NCBI GenBank assembly: GCA_963931925.1
Contig: OZ007574.1
Coordinates: 37,613,438-37,677,437, forward strand
Reading direction: 5' to 3'
Length of the DNA: 64,000 nt
DNA from: Onchidella celtica
Taxonomy: Eukaryota; Mollusca; Gastropoda; Systellommatophora; Onchidiidae
Under the pieces are notes generated by a model, which ran no database searches, was not told where the DNA came from, and was given only the letters and a program-made list of their open reading frames with translations. Positions 1-9,952 of the stretch are shown here, piece by piece. The stretch's first letter is position 1. Each line of letters starts with the position of its first letter. Position numbers and translations under genes: made by a program.

Positions 1-54
1 TTATCGAATTGCCCAGCCAGCTGCTCTATGAGGATTTCGATACATAGGACTGAT

Positions 55-175
55 GTCAAGTTCGCACGCAGGAATGACATCGTTCCTACGTAGATCCACT
101 GGTTATTGACATGGCGCTGACGTCAGTTTGATAATATGGCGGAACCCGTACCTAGTGTAATTCTACAAACCTTAC
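55..175 (+). repeat. Dispersed repeat D1, copy 1
   Basis: Shares a core with segments at 9953 and 15061: GTCAAGTT, then GACATCGTTCCTACGTAGAT, then CTGGTT, GACGTC and a GGAA-CCG-CCTA block. The core GACATCGTTCCTACGT is almost invariant. It has no coding potential or tRNA boxes and its family is unknown. Confidence 0.75.
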
Positions 176-899
176 GGACATTTACGTCGGATTAACGTAA
201 GAGTGCTGGTTGGATAGTTGTATTATTATTATTTTACTTTTTTTTTTGGCTCAGTCCCCTTCAGGCTTATATTTCATCAAAGTAAAACATAGAAAGCAAT
301 GCAATTTTATTACTTGCCATGTACTTTCACCAAGGACGTGTCTTTGTCGATCAAACTCCCCTTTTTTTCTTAAAAATTTCATCACAATAACTTCTCGCAA
401 ATCAAGATTCTGATAGATCTTTTTCACAGTAGCCTACACTGCAATTAGCGATTGGTTTTTCCAACTTCCTTCTTTGGTAAACAAAAATAACTCAAATTCA
501 GACACACAAAAAAGGGGTGGGGGGGGGTGTGTGGGTGGATTTGTGCAGAAAACATCACAGTGTTGATCACGTACGTTTTAACACAAAACAAACAAACAAC
601 AAATACATGCATCTTTTAATGTTTTGTTGTTGTTTTTGTTTACTTGAGTGACAGAGACGCAGTTTGGAAAAACCACAGTTCAGTCATCGTCCTAACAAAG
701 GGCCCTGATTAGGGCTTAGATTTCCTAGAGTTTGAGTTTAAAAAATTGACAAGAAATTACCTAGAAACCCCCTCCCCCCCCCCCTCCCCCAAGAACGCTC
801 GTCGGCAAAGAGGTATCCTTGATCTCAATACATAAAGATACAGTGCATGAAACACACACACTCGGATCGTACACACTCACACATACACACATGCACACA
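176..899. other. No gene seen; low-complexity and CA-rich sequence
   Basis: Contains a G run at 514-527, C runs at 774-784 and a CA-rich stretch from 850. The 67-codon frame at 210-413 has no recognisable features. Confidence 0.6.
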
Positions 900-966
900 C
901 ACATTGTTTGAGGTGTAAACGATAAGGGTAAGAAAGCCCTTGAAAACAAAGATCTTCACACACATA
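900..966 (+). repeat. SINE-associated 3' module, upstream copy
   Basis: TTTGAGGTGTAAACGATAAG followed by AGCCCTTGAAAACAAAGATC resembles 1475-1545 and the 3' end of SINE S3 (18519-18572). It sits just before S1, after a CA-rich microsatellite (850-905). It may be the remnant of an earlier SINE copy. Confidence 0.5.
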
Positions 967-1440
967 CCGGGGACACGGTGGTCCAGAGGCAATGTGCTCG
1001 CCTCTCATGCGGAAGATACCGGGTTCGAATCCCAGCCGGTGCAGGCATGTTGGAAGTTTTTGATTCTTCTCATATTTTCCTGACCATGATCCTATAATAG
1101 GTAGGATCGAGCACCTAGTCTTCTCGGATAAGGACGAAAAACTCGGAAGGCCTGTTTGCACGTTAAAGATACCTTGGCAGTTGGAAACCGAGAAGAGTAG
1201 GCCGAACAGGCCGCTGCCCGGGCAAAAATTAAATAAAAAATGTATCCCTACCGCTTCCCCACACACTCTCCCCCCCCCCCCCCAAAAAAAAAGAAAACCG
1301 ACGACCGGCACTACACTATGACAACGCGCCTGCTGCAGTTGTAACTAGGCTGCAATGACACTAAGGCAAATTTCCCAAAAAATGGGATTAAAGAAGTATA
1401 CAAAATACCAAATACGAAATACAAAATTAATACAAAATAA
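967..1440 (+). mobile_element. tRNA-derived SINE, full-length copy S1
   Basis: The 5' head (about 967-1045) is tRNA-like: GGTGGTCCAGAGG in the A-box position and GGGTTCGAATCCC as a canonical B box. A family body follows, with CTCATATTTTC, a TAGGATCGAG segment, AGTCTTCTCGGATAAGGACG, GTTAAAGATACCTTGGCAGT and GGCCGCTGCCCGGGCAAA. Next come a C run, then CAATGACACTAAGGCAAATT and a decayed ATACAAA tail. Such elements are transcribed by RNA polymerase III from the A/B boxes and mobilised by a partner LINE. The same order recurs in S2 on the other strand. Confidence 0.85.
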
Positions 1441-1474
1441 ACATGCAGCAACGTCTACACACACGCAAGCATAC

Positions 1475-1545
1475 AGTGTTTGAGGTGTAAATGAGGAGGG
1501 CAGAAAACCTCTCAAAATAATAGCATTCAAATCTTTACACATACA
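1475..1545 (+). repeat. SINE-associated 3' module, downstream copy
   Basis: GTTTGAGGTGTAAATGAGGA, then CCTCTCAAAATAATAGCATT, matches the last 55 bases of S3. It follows the ATACAAA tail of S1 and a short CA-rich spacer. A CA microsatellite follows (1546-1612). Confidence 0.5.
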
Positions 1546-1668
1546 CACACATAATATACACATAGACACAGGAGAATATACACACACACACACACACACA
1601 AACATAATGCACACACATGCCTATCCTCCCATCCAGCAATATTACGGAAGTCCCGACGCCCATAATTG

Positions 1669-2833
1669 TGTCACAAATCCCAGACTGGGAGATGTAATAG
1701 TTTATGACAGGACGACAATCACGAACAAACAAGTTTAACACTTAACAAAACAACCCATCAGACTCACACATGTATTAAACATAATTATACATATAATAGC
1801 GCAATTACATACATTATATTATTGAAATGAACTGCCGTACAACGGCCTTATTCTCACACACACTCTCCCTCGGATCCACAATCCGGTAGTTACTCCTAAA
1901 GGCACTTCGGCCTCAGCCTCTCCCCTCAGGGTCTTAATAGCACATTAGTAATTCACTGGCACCGCAGTCTCTCAATATCACCTTCCTATTGTCATACACC
2001 TTAGCATTCCCTTAGCACCTCAGCAGGGCAATAACACATTATCATTTCAATAGTACATTCTCCCCTCAACATGGCAATAGTGCATTATCACATTCACGCT
2101 CATATCTACGTCCCTGTCCGTGGCCTGACTGCCACGACTTTATGTGCTTCTACTGTCCTGCACTGACAGCCTCACTTCTGGCCTATGTGTGGCCTCCGGC
2201 CCGATGCTGGCCTATCCCCTGTGCTCATCGAGGTGGCTCTGCGGCCCGTCCCCGACACCTACAAGAATAACATTACATTGGTATAATACCCTACCATTTC
2301 TATTCACTCCACCTCTCCTTACAATCCATGAAGCGTACACACACTAGTTCACCTTTCACTCACCACACATCTTACGGTAACACACCTCCATCGGAGTACA
2401 CACTACTCACTCGCGCTACAAATCCATGAACTCACTTTCATCTATCGCTCGTGGCGCACATTGCTATATCCAATATCAAGGACTTCCACCTTCCTCACAT
2501 ATACTTATTCACATCATGGTAATAGACGAATATAATATAATACATCAATCATAATAATCAATCAACGTTCTACATACCAGTCATTACTGGAAAGACTCTC
2601 TCACTAGTCTTCTCGACTGCTCCCTTTATGTCCGCCCGATGGGCTCTTATTCACAGGTCCGCTCCGTAGGCCCTTCTAACTTGCAGTGATAGTTATACAG
2701 CGCTTTCGCCTCATTCAGACCCCCCCCCCACTACTCACAACAGCACGCTTAACTTGCTGTCTACTGTGAGCCCTTCTTACTCTACATCCGCTCTGTAGCA
2801 ATCCCCTTAATTGCACTCACTCCACTCGTGACA
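1669..2833 (-). repeat. 3' LTR of the Gmr1-like element
   Basis: 1165 bp bounded by the perfect inverted hexamers TGTCAC and GTGACA, giving TG...CA ends on either strand. By eye it differs from the 5' LTR by about two substitutions and one base in a C run. One substitution changes the polyadenylation hexamer from AATAAA to AATACA (1776-1771, element strand). The left boundary follows ATAATTG; the right boundary abuts the purine-rich tract. Confidence 0.94.
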
Positions 2834-2847
2834 TCATCCCCCACCCC
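2834..2847 (-). promoter_or_regulatory. Polypurine tract next to the 3' LTR
   Basis: On the element strand GGGGTGGGGGATGA, purine except for two T residues, sits immediately before the TG of the 3' LTR and follows a T run. Position and composition fit the plus-strand primer of an LTR element. Confidence 0.75.
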
Positions 2848-3188
2848 AAAAAAATTAATGCAATTAATTTCAAATCGCATCAAGATGACTGTCAACGAGT
2901 GAGCGTGAGCAATACCTACACTAAAAAAATGACCTAGCAGTTCCCCTAGTATATAAAATACCGAAATCAGGGGAAGATATGGGGATCAATATGCCCTGCA
3001 ATATGCATATATGTATCACATCATCAATAGCTAATTAAACACAATACCTAATACAGAATCAAAAGCTAATCAACCTATCAACCATTCTTCATATTATATT
3101 TATAATGTCAATATTTTAAAGTCGACTCATTCACACAGATCCTGTCAATGTTCCTGTCCTCCGATGTATAAGCTCCTGAAATCTTGCC

Positions 3189-6100
3189 CTAGGCTCGACT
3201 AAGGTAGTCGGCGATATGATTGCTGGTTCCTGGAATTGGTTGAATAACGAAGGTATACGGCTGCAAAGCCAATGCCCATCTAGACAAGCGTGGGCTGGAC
3301 GAACGATTCTTCGACAAAAATGTCAGTGGCTTGTGGTCTGTCTGGATACAAAATTCTCGTCCCATGAGATAACGTCCTAATTTCTGGACGGACCACACAA
3401 TGGCAAGACACTCACGCTCTATCACAGAATACTTTCTTTCTCTCTGCAATAACTTCCTACTGACATAACATACAGGATGGAGACATTCGTTCTTCTCCTG
3501 TAGAAGACAAGCGCCGACACCAGAGTCCGACGCATCCGTTCTGAGGATAAAATTAGATCGAAAATCGGGTAATATCAGAATGGGTGACGATGATAATGCT
3601 GTCACCAAATTATCAAATTCTGTCTGACATTCAGACGTCCACTGGACCTTATCGGGTTGTCCCTTCTTAGTAAGGTCAGTAAGAGAAGATGACAAGGAGG
3701 AAAAATTTGGAATGAACTTTCTGTAATAATTTAAAATTCCCACTAAGCTTCTGACTTGTTTCTTTGTTTTTGGGATTTGCAACCCTACTAACTTGTCAAT
3801 TTTTGTTACTTCAGGTCTCTGAACACCTCTACCCACAATATGTCCTAAGAATATTATCTCTGGACATGCCAACTCCATCTTTACGGGTTTAGCAGTTAAC
3901 CCAAAATGACGTAATCGTTGAAAAATTACTGTTAGTGTCTGAATATGATCAGACCATGTCGACGTATGACATGCTATATCGTCAAAGAATGACACGACAT
4001 TAGGTATGTCCTTCAACACTAGTCTCATTAATCGTGCAAACGTCGCTGGCGCGTTTACCAACCCAAATGGCATGACCTTAAATTGGAATAATCCAATGGG
4101 CGTTTGGAACGCCGTGTATTGTTTAGACTCCTCAGTAAGCGGGATTTCCCAATAACCTTTCGTTAAATCTATCTTGGAAAACCACGTGGACCCGGCCAAT
4201 GAAGCTATTAATTCCTCCTGGAACGGAATAGGCTCCCTATCGCCTACCGTAATAGTGTTCAATCTTCGAAAATCAATACAGAACCGCACCGATCCATCAA
4301 GTTTTTTCACGAGGACGATGGGTGATGAATACGGCGATGTTGATGGTTCTATCACATCTAACTTCAACATTGACTCAACTTCCTTTATGACTCTATCTCT
4401 CGAAGAAAAAGGCAACGGATACGGTCTAAGAAATACTGGCTTATCCGAAGTCAACTTTATTTGGTGCTGGATCACCGTAGTGCGACCCGGCAAATCCGTA
4501 ACAACATCCGGGAATGACGCCAACAGGGTCTCAAGTTCCCTACTCCTTGAACTCGTAAGGTCAGGGTTAATTTTTACGTCCCTGTAACCTTGTGTCGCAG
4601 TTAACTCCGGCAATTGAATTTGTAACTCTTCCTGCGCCTCGGTGTCGCTTACATCACAGTCCAACTGGTCTACGACCCCCGTACAAGCAGTAGAGAAGAC
4701 AGTCTCCTCTGGTCTTGTCTGTGCACACAGATACTGTGGTCTCTCATAAAATCTCTGTAGCATATTAACATGGAAAACCTTAACTGATCCATCAATGTGG
4801 ATAGCGTAATCTACCTTCGAAACAACTCGCTCAATAACATAAGGACCTTTCCATGTCATCAATAACTTATTATGGTCCGTAGGTAACAACAACAGAACCT
4901 TGTCTCCTGGCTTAAAAATTCTCAGTTTGGAACCTCTATCTTTATAGTCTTTTGCTCTTTTCGAAGCGATACCAGAAGCTTCTTCTGCTATAGTGCGCGC
5001 TGAAGATAGTCTTTCTCTTAAATCAACAAGGTACTGAAACACCGAAATCTGCTCATCGTCTCCCGATGATGGCGACGTCATCATGTCCCGAAGAACATCA
5101 GTTGGGCCCCTAGGACTACGACCGTATATCATTTCGAACGGCGAGAATCCCGTTGACTCCTGCCGTACCTCTCTGTACGCGAATAACACTGCAGGGATAT
5201 ATCTATCCCAATCTTTAGGGCGATCAGCAGCTACCTTACGCAGCATCGACTTTAACGTCGAGTTCAATCTCTCGCACATGCCATTAGCCTGCGGATGATA
5301 AGGGGTGGTAGTGATGGGTTGTATGCTGAATAAGCGGAACAATTCCTTCATCATCTGCGACGTAAATTGCGCGCCCCTATCAGACAGAATTTGCTCTGGT
5401 ATTCCTACCCTAGCGAAAATTGCAAACAACGCTTCCGCGACTGCCTCAGACGTTATGGTCCGCAGAGGAACCGCCTCTGGCCATCTCGTAGCATTACATA
5501 TGACCGTTAAGAAAAATCGATTCCCCCTATCGGTCGCTGGGTGAATGGGGCCAACAAGGTCTATCGAGACCTTTTTAAACGGTTCCGAGACCGTGGGGAT
5601 CTTCTGAAGAGGAGCCTGGGGTGTACGACCCTTATGCGTCGTCTTTTGGCACGCACTGCACGTCTTACAATAGACTTGCACATCTCTGTGGATCGATGGC
5701 CAGTAAAAATTTTTAAGAACCCTTTCTTTGGTTCTAGCTATCCCCATATGACCCGCTAATGGGACATCATGTGCCAAATGCAATACTGTTGCGATCAGCA
5801 ACGCTGGCACAACGACCTGCTTTAAAATGGAGGACACCGTTACATACTTACGGAACAGAATGCCCGCCTGAACAATAAAGGAGGACGACCCGTTCTTATA
5901 TCTCCTCGTTTTCTCGGTTCGCGCTTCCCCAAAACATGGGTTTAATGATGGGTCCTCCCTTTGTAATCTCGCCAAGCGCTCTGGCGTGATATCTAGGTTG
6001 ACCGCTGGCGTCGCCAAAGGTCTAATCTTATCTTTATCCGCTACCCGTCGACGTGTTTCGACCGCGGCGCAAAAGTCAATACCTTTTGATTGCGACCATG

Positions 6101-7847
6101 CTTGCACGTTCTCATCGGAAGGGGAAACCACCCGTGATACATTCCCAATGATGAGCTGGGCGCCTGGAAAACAACCAACGACTGCTTCGACTTCCCCGCT
6201 AAGGAAAGGTGTATCTATCATTATTCTTGCCATGGGTAATTTCTCAATGGCCCCCGAAAATTGGATGCACGGGACAGTCTCACCTGTAAGCTGTGAATCC
6301 CGAATGCAATCCCTATGCACTCCCACAACAGTAGATCCTGTATCTCGTAAAACCGAGACCGGTTCGTCCCCAACAAACCCCGGATAGACCCTAAGACCAC
6401 CTCCTGTATGACATGAATTTATAACGGGGATCTTTCTCCCACAAGGTAAAACACCGGAAGATAATAACTTCTCACAACTGGGACACTTAGAATACTGTCC
6501 GCCTCCGTTGTCCGATGTAACACACGCAGCCGCATGATGAAATTTATTTGGGGAACATGGACTGGAGCTACTGTCCACGTTCGCCGCTATCCTACCTGCA
6601 GGGCAGTTCACGCTGATGTGATCTGCTCTTCCGCAGTTCCAACACTTCGCGGCCCTACACTCGCGTGAAAAGTGACCCACGCGTCCGCAAGTCCAACACT
6701 CCGCTCCCTGTGCTGTACTAGGCCTGGGTCCCCGTGACCCATCGCGACCGGAACTAGAGTCCCTATGCCGTCGGTCATCGGCAAAGGTCACAATTCGCCC
6801 CCGGCCATTACCGCGACCTAGCCCTCCTGCTCGGTCAAACTTACCGGATCCATATGCCGGTAATTGGTGATAGCCCCTACGCTGCCCCTGGGCTTGCCCG
6901 CTATAGGCACCACGCTGACGCGACCTGTCCCTAAGTCCTGCCGGCGACCCCTCGACAACGGCGACGTACCCAGCATCTTGGACGTACGCCCTGGCGACTG
7001 GTTTGGACGGATGTGCCGTACGGTATGCTTCCGCCAACTTAGACGCCTCCTGCACCGTCGCGGGTTCGTTCTCTTTCAGGAAAGCCACCAGATCTTTGTG
7101 GCACGACGCGTACAGCTGGTCACGGATCATTAAGTCTTTCAGTTTAGCAAAATCCGCGCCCACATGCGCCAAGTCTACCCAGTTCGCGAAATACTCCGTT
7201 AGTCTCGCGACGAAGGCAGCAAAGTCCTCCCTGGTATCTGCACGTGCCCGCCTAAACTGCTCCCGGAAGTATTCCTCGGTACGCGCAAATCGGCGAAGCA
7301 GCAAAGCCTTCAGCTTATCGTAATCTTGCACGTCTTCGCGCTGTAGCTCTTTAAAGTATGTTAACGCTCGCCCCTGCAATAGCGACGCCAGGTACGTGGC
7401 CCATAATTCCTTATTTTCCCCCCATTGCAATTGTGCGTTCAGTTCGAACCTGTAAAGGAAGGCGTCTATGTCGTCCTTCCGGTCGTCGAACGTAGGGAGC
7501 TTAATCCTAACGCCACCTTTATTGTGTACCTGCCGCTCAACTGTTTCTGTTGGCGCATTCTTTTTGAGTTCTAATTCCGCGATTCTTACTCGCGCGTCTG
7601 TCTCCCGCTCTTGAGCTTCTATCTCCTTTAACTTTAACTCCCTCTCCTGCTCCCGTTCCTTAGCCTCTCTTTCCTGTTGCTTAAACTCCCTTTCCTGTTC
7701 CTTATCCTTAGCCTCTTTTTCTCGCTCTCTATCCTTAGCACGCTCATCGCGCAAATCCGCCTGCTGTTCTTTAATCCAGCCGCGTAGCTCCTCTCCCTCC
7801 AGACCAAGTTCCTTACCCAACTTCATTAGTTGTTGGAGTTCCGCCAT
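3189..7847 (-). CDS. Gag-Pol polyprotein, order Gag-PR-INT-RT-RNaseH
   Basis: One 1552-residue ORF from ATG at 7847 to TAG at 3191-3189. Residues 1-95 form a highly charged Glu/Arg/Lys coiled coil. Residues 115-285 look like a retrotransposon Gag capsid domain. Two CCHC knuckles follow (C384, C387, H392, C397; C402, C405, H410, C415). The aspartic protease has DTG at 502-504. Integrase has an HHCC zinc region (H693, H700, C730, C733), a catalytic triad D763, D823, E859 with exact D,D35E spacing, and a GPY/F-type tail near 999-1030. The RT spans about 1135-1320, with D1227 and an FFDD box at 1287-1290 where YxDD is usual. RNase H has D1438, E1477, D1504 and D1547. The polyprotein would make the capsid, copy the RNA and integrate the cDNA. 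Gag and Pol are fused in frame, so no frameshift is needed. All key residues are present, so activity is plausible. Confidence 0.95.
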   Translation of the reverse strand: MAELQQLMKLGKELGLEGEELRGWIKEQQADLRDERAKDREREKEAKDKEQEREFKQQEREAKEREQERELKLKEIEAQERETDARVRIAELELKKNAPTETVERQVHNKGGVRIKLPTFDDRKDDIDAFLYRFELNAQLQWGENKELWATYLASLLQGRALTYFKELQREDVQDYDKLKALLLRRFARTEEYFREQFRRARADTREDFAAFVARLTEYFANWVDLAHVGADFAKLKDLMIRDQLYASCHKDLVAFLKENEPATVQEASKLAEAYRTAHPSKPVARAYVQDAGYVAVVEGSPAGLRDRSRQRGAYSGQAQGQRRGYHQLPAYGSGKFDRAGGLGRGNGRGRIVTFADDRRHRDSSSGRDGSRGPRPSTAQGAECWTCGRVGHFSRECRAAKCWNCGRADHISVNCPAGRIAANVDSSSSPCSPNKFHHAAACVTSDNGGGQYSKCPSCEKLLSSGVLPCGRKIPVINSCHTGGGLRVYPGFVGDEPVSVLRDTGSTVVGVHRDCIRDSQLTGETVPCIQFSGAIEKLPMARIMIDTPFLSGEVEAVVGCFPGAQLIIGNVSRVVSPSDENVQAWSQSKGIDFCAAVETRRRVADKDKIRPLATPAVNLDITPERLARLQREDPSLNPCFGEARTEKTRRYKNGSSSFIVQAGILFRKYVTVSSILKQVVVPALLIATVLHLAHDVPLAGHMGIARTKERVLKNFYWPSIHRDVQVYCKTCSACQKTTHKGRTPQAPLQKIPTVSEPFKKVSIDLVGPIHPATDRGNRFFLTVICNATRWPEAVPLRTITSEAVAEALFAIFARVGIPEQILSDRGAQFTSQMMKELFRLFSIQPITTTPYHPQANGMCERLNSTLKSMLRKVAADRPKDWDRYIPAVLFAYREVRQESTGFSPFEMIYGRSPRGPTDVLRDMMTSPSSGDDEQISVFQYLVDLRERLSSARTIAEEASGIASKRAKDYKDRGSKLRIFKPGDKVLLLLPTDHNKLLMTWKGPYVIERVVSKVDYAIHIDGSVKVFHVNMLQRFYERPQYLCAQTRPEETVFSTACTGVVDQLDCDVSDTEAQEELQIQLPELTATQGYRDVKINPDLTSSRSRELETLLASFPDVVTDLPGRTTVIQHQIKLTSDKPVFLRPYPLPFSSRDRVIKEVESMLKLDVIEPSTSPYSSPIVLVKKLDGSVRFCIDFRRLNTITVGDREPIPFQEELIASLAGSTWFSKIDLTKGYWEIPLTEESKQYTAFQTPIGLFQFKVMPFGLVNAPATFARLMRLVLKDIPNVVSFFDDIACHTSTWSDHIQTLTVIFQRLRHFGLTAKPVKMELACPEIIFLGHIVGRGVQRPEVTKIDKLVGLQIPKTKKQVRSLVGILNYYRKFIPNFSSLSSSLTDLTKKGQPDKVQWTSECQTEFDNLVTALSSSPILILPDFRSNFILRTDASDSGVGACLLQEKNECLHPVCYVSRKLLQRERKYSVIERECLAIVWSVQKLGRYLMGREFCIQTDHKPLTFLSKNRSSSPRLSRWALALQPYTFVIQPIPGTSNHIADYLSRA

Positions 7848-8778
7848 TTCACAGATTTATGGTTATGGTATCTATTATAAGACGACCAACCTGTCGGTAT
7901 GATCACTACGATACGACCAGAGACCTGAGATCACACCAGATATAACAATACCCAATTGTCCCAAATACAATTCAGAAATTTACCTTTACAGCACAACTAA
8001 TTCTATATCTATAAAATGTATAGCACTATTAATTATAAAAGAAAATAGAACGACAAGAATGAAGAAATACAGTAGAAGGACCACAAGTACGTCAAGGACA
8101 ACGAACCAGACTAGGACAAAGCTTCTACAAAAAAAACAAAAAAAAAACTATAATGGAAAAAAAATGCAACCTACTACGCCGATTACACAACACGGTACGA
8201 ACAAGAACAGAGTCTGAAAAAAAGGAACGTATCTACAGATAGGGAGGAGAAGGACAAGAGAAACGTCTTCCTAAAACAACGAGGAAGATAGAACGCTACA
8301 ATCTAAACAAAATTACAGGTCCCTACAGAACTGTTCACTGTGATGAACGAAGTTCCTAGATTAGCCCACCTCCCGAAGAGGACAAACTACGCTCACCACA
8401 GCAAACCCGCGCCACCGCCCGTATAACCTATAACGACAACAAAAACAGCAAAAACAGGGAAAAAGACAGATTAAAGGAACAGCCCACAATCCAGGGCACA
8501 AAATTTTCACTTAACTTTTCTGACTATAACCTCTCCCCTTGTCTCGGAGCTCTGGCTGCTTGTCTCCCCAGGCTGCACGCACACACTCTGGAAAGTTTAA
8601 ATACACATTAATACCTATTCATAGCAATATATGCATCAATACATATTCATAAGTATACGTAAATCATATCATGAAATTTTCATTCATCCCACGAACAAAG
8701 ACAACACAAATTCCTACCACAACAGAAAAACAACTAGATATAACGAATACACAATGTCAAAATGACCACAGGTAAACA
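7848..8778 (-). other. Untranslated leader between PBS and gag
   Basis: About 930 bases between the primer binding site and the Gag ATG, with no substantial ORF. It is A-rich, with a long stretch near 8040-8480 poor in pyrimidine runs. A packaging signal would be expected here by analogy, but none can be recognised. Confidence 0.5.
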
Positions 8779-8791
8779 GGACGAGCCCCCA
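8779..8791 (-). promoter_or_regulatory. Primer binding site, tRNA-Pro type
   Basis: On the element strand the 5' LTR ends in GTGACA, then one C, then TGGGGGCTCGTCC. Those 13 bases are the complement of a tRNA-Pro 3' end including CCA, the same primer type used by murine gammaretroviruses. The match ends after 13 bases. This would prime minus-strand DNA synthesis. Confidence 0.8.
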
Positions 8792-8792
8792 G

Positions 8793-9952
8793 TGTCACAA
8801 ATCCCAGACTGGGAGATGCAATAGTTTATGACAGGACGACAATCACGAACAAACAAGTTTAACACTTAACAAAACAACCCATCAGACTCACACATTTATT
8901 AAACATAATTATACATATAATAGCGCAATTACATACATTATATTATTGAAATGAACTGCCGTACAACGGCCTTATTCTCACACACACTCTCCCTCGGATC
9001 CACAATCCGGTAGTTACTCCTAAAGGCACTTCGGCCTCAGCCTCTCCCCTCAGGGTCTTAATAGCACATTAGTAATTCACTGGCACCGCAGTCTCTCAAT
9101 ATCACCTTCCTATTGTCATACACCTTAGCATTCCCTTAGCACCTCAGCAGGGCAATAACACATTATCATTTCAATAGTACATTCTCCCCTCAACATGGCA
9201 ATAGTGCATTATCACATTCACGCTCATATCTACGTCCCTGTCCGTGGCCTGACTGCCACGACTTTATGTGCTTCTACTGTCCTGCACTGACAGCCTCACT
9301 TCTGGCCTATGTGTGGCCTCCGGCCCGATGCTGGCCTATCCCCTGTGCTCATCGAGGTGGCTCTGCGGCCCGTCCCCGACACCTACAAGAATAACATTAC
9401 ATTGGTATAATACCCTACCATTTCTATTCACTCCACCTCTCCTTACAATCCATGAAGCGTACACACACTAGTTCACCTTTCACTCACCACACATCTTACG
9501 GTAACACACCTCCATCGGAGTACACACTACTCACTCGCGCTACAAATCCATGAACTCACTTTCATCTATCGCTCGTGGCGCACATTGCTATATCCAATAT
9601 CAAGGACTTCCACCTTCCTCACATATACTTATTCACATCATGGTAATAGACGAATATAATATAATACATCAATCATAATAATCAATCAACGTTCTACATA
9701 CCAGTCATTACTGGAAAGACTCTCTCACTAGTCTTCTCGACTGCTCCCTTTATGTCCGCCCGATGGGCTCTTATTCACAGGTCCGCTCCGTAGGCCCTTC
9801 TAACTTGCAGTGATAGTTATACAGCGCTTTCGCCTCATTCAGACCCCCCCCCCCACTACTCACAACAGCACGCTTAACTTGCTGTCTACTGTGAGCCCTT
9901 CTTACTCTACATCCGCTCTGTAGCAATCCCCTTAATTGCACTCACTCCACTC
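8793..9952 (-). repeat. 5' LTR of the Gmr1-like element
   Basis: About 1160 bp, nearly identical to the 3' LTR over its whole length. It starts beside the primer binding site with TGTCAC (plus strand) and should end GTGACA, but after CCACTC at 9952 the sequence changes to CGTCACG and the LTR match stops. It should carry the promoter. On the element strand an AATAAA polyadenylation signal lies at 8900-8895. A 67-codon ORF occurs in both LTRs at the same place and has no recognisable product. Confidence 0.93.

Larger units (their letters stand above)
1669..9952 (-). mobile_element. Intact Gmr1-like Ty3/gypsy LTR retrotransposon
   Basis: A complete LTR retrotransposon read on the minus strand. 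In transcription order it has a 5' LTR (9952-8793), a primer binding site (8791-8779), a leader of about 930 bp, one gag-pol ORF (7847-3189), about 340 bp of 3' untranslated sequence, a purine-rich tract (2847-2834) and a 3' LTR (2833-1669). The proteins are Ty3/gypsy-like by their CCHC Gag, DTG protease, GPY/F integrase tail and RT/RNase H motifs. The integrase lies before the RT, which is Ty1/copia order. Established knowledge: this combination defines the Gmr1-like group first described from cod and other deuterostomes. The intact ORF and near-identical LTRs indicate a recent insertion. No target-site duplication is visible, and the outer end of the 5' LTR lacks the terminal six bases. Family placement is inferred from domain order and not from a tree. 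Confidence 0.95.

Noticed and set aside
877..1311. 144-codon minus-strand frame
   Set aside because: Lies antisense in SINE S1 and the CA/C-run sequence; non-coding repeat.
2144..2347. 67-codon frame repeated at 9268-9471
   Set aside because: Identical only because it lies in both LTRs; no recognised product.
4174..7323. Several plus-strand frames of 70-137 codons
   Set aside because: Antisense shadows of the gag-pol ORF.
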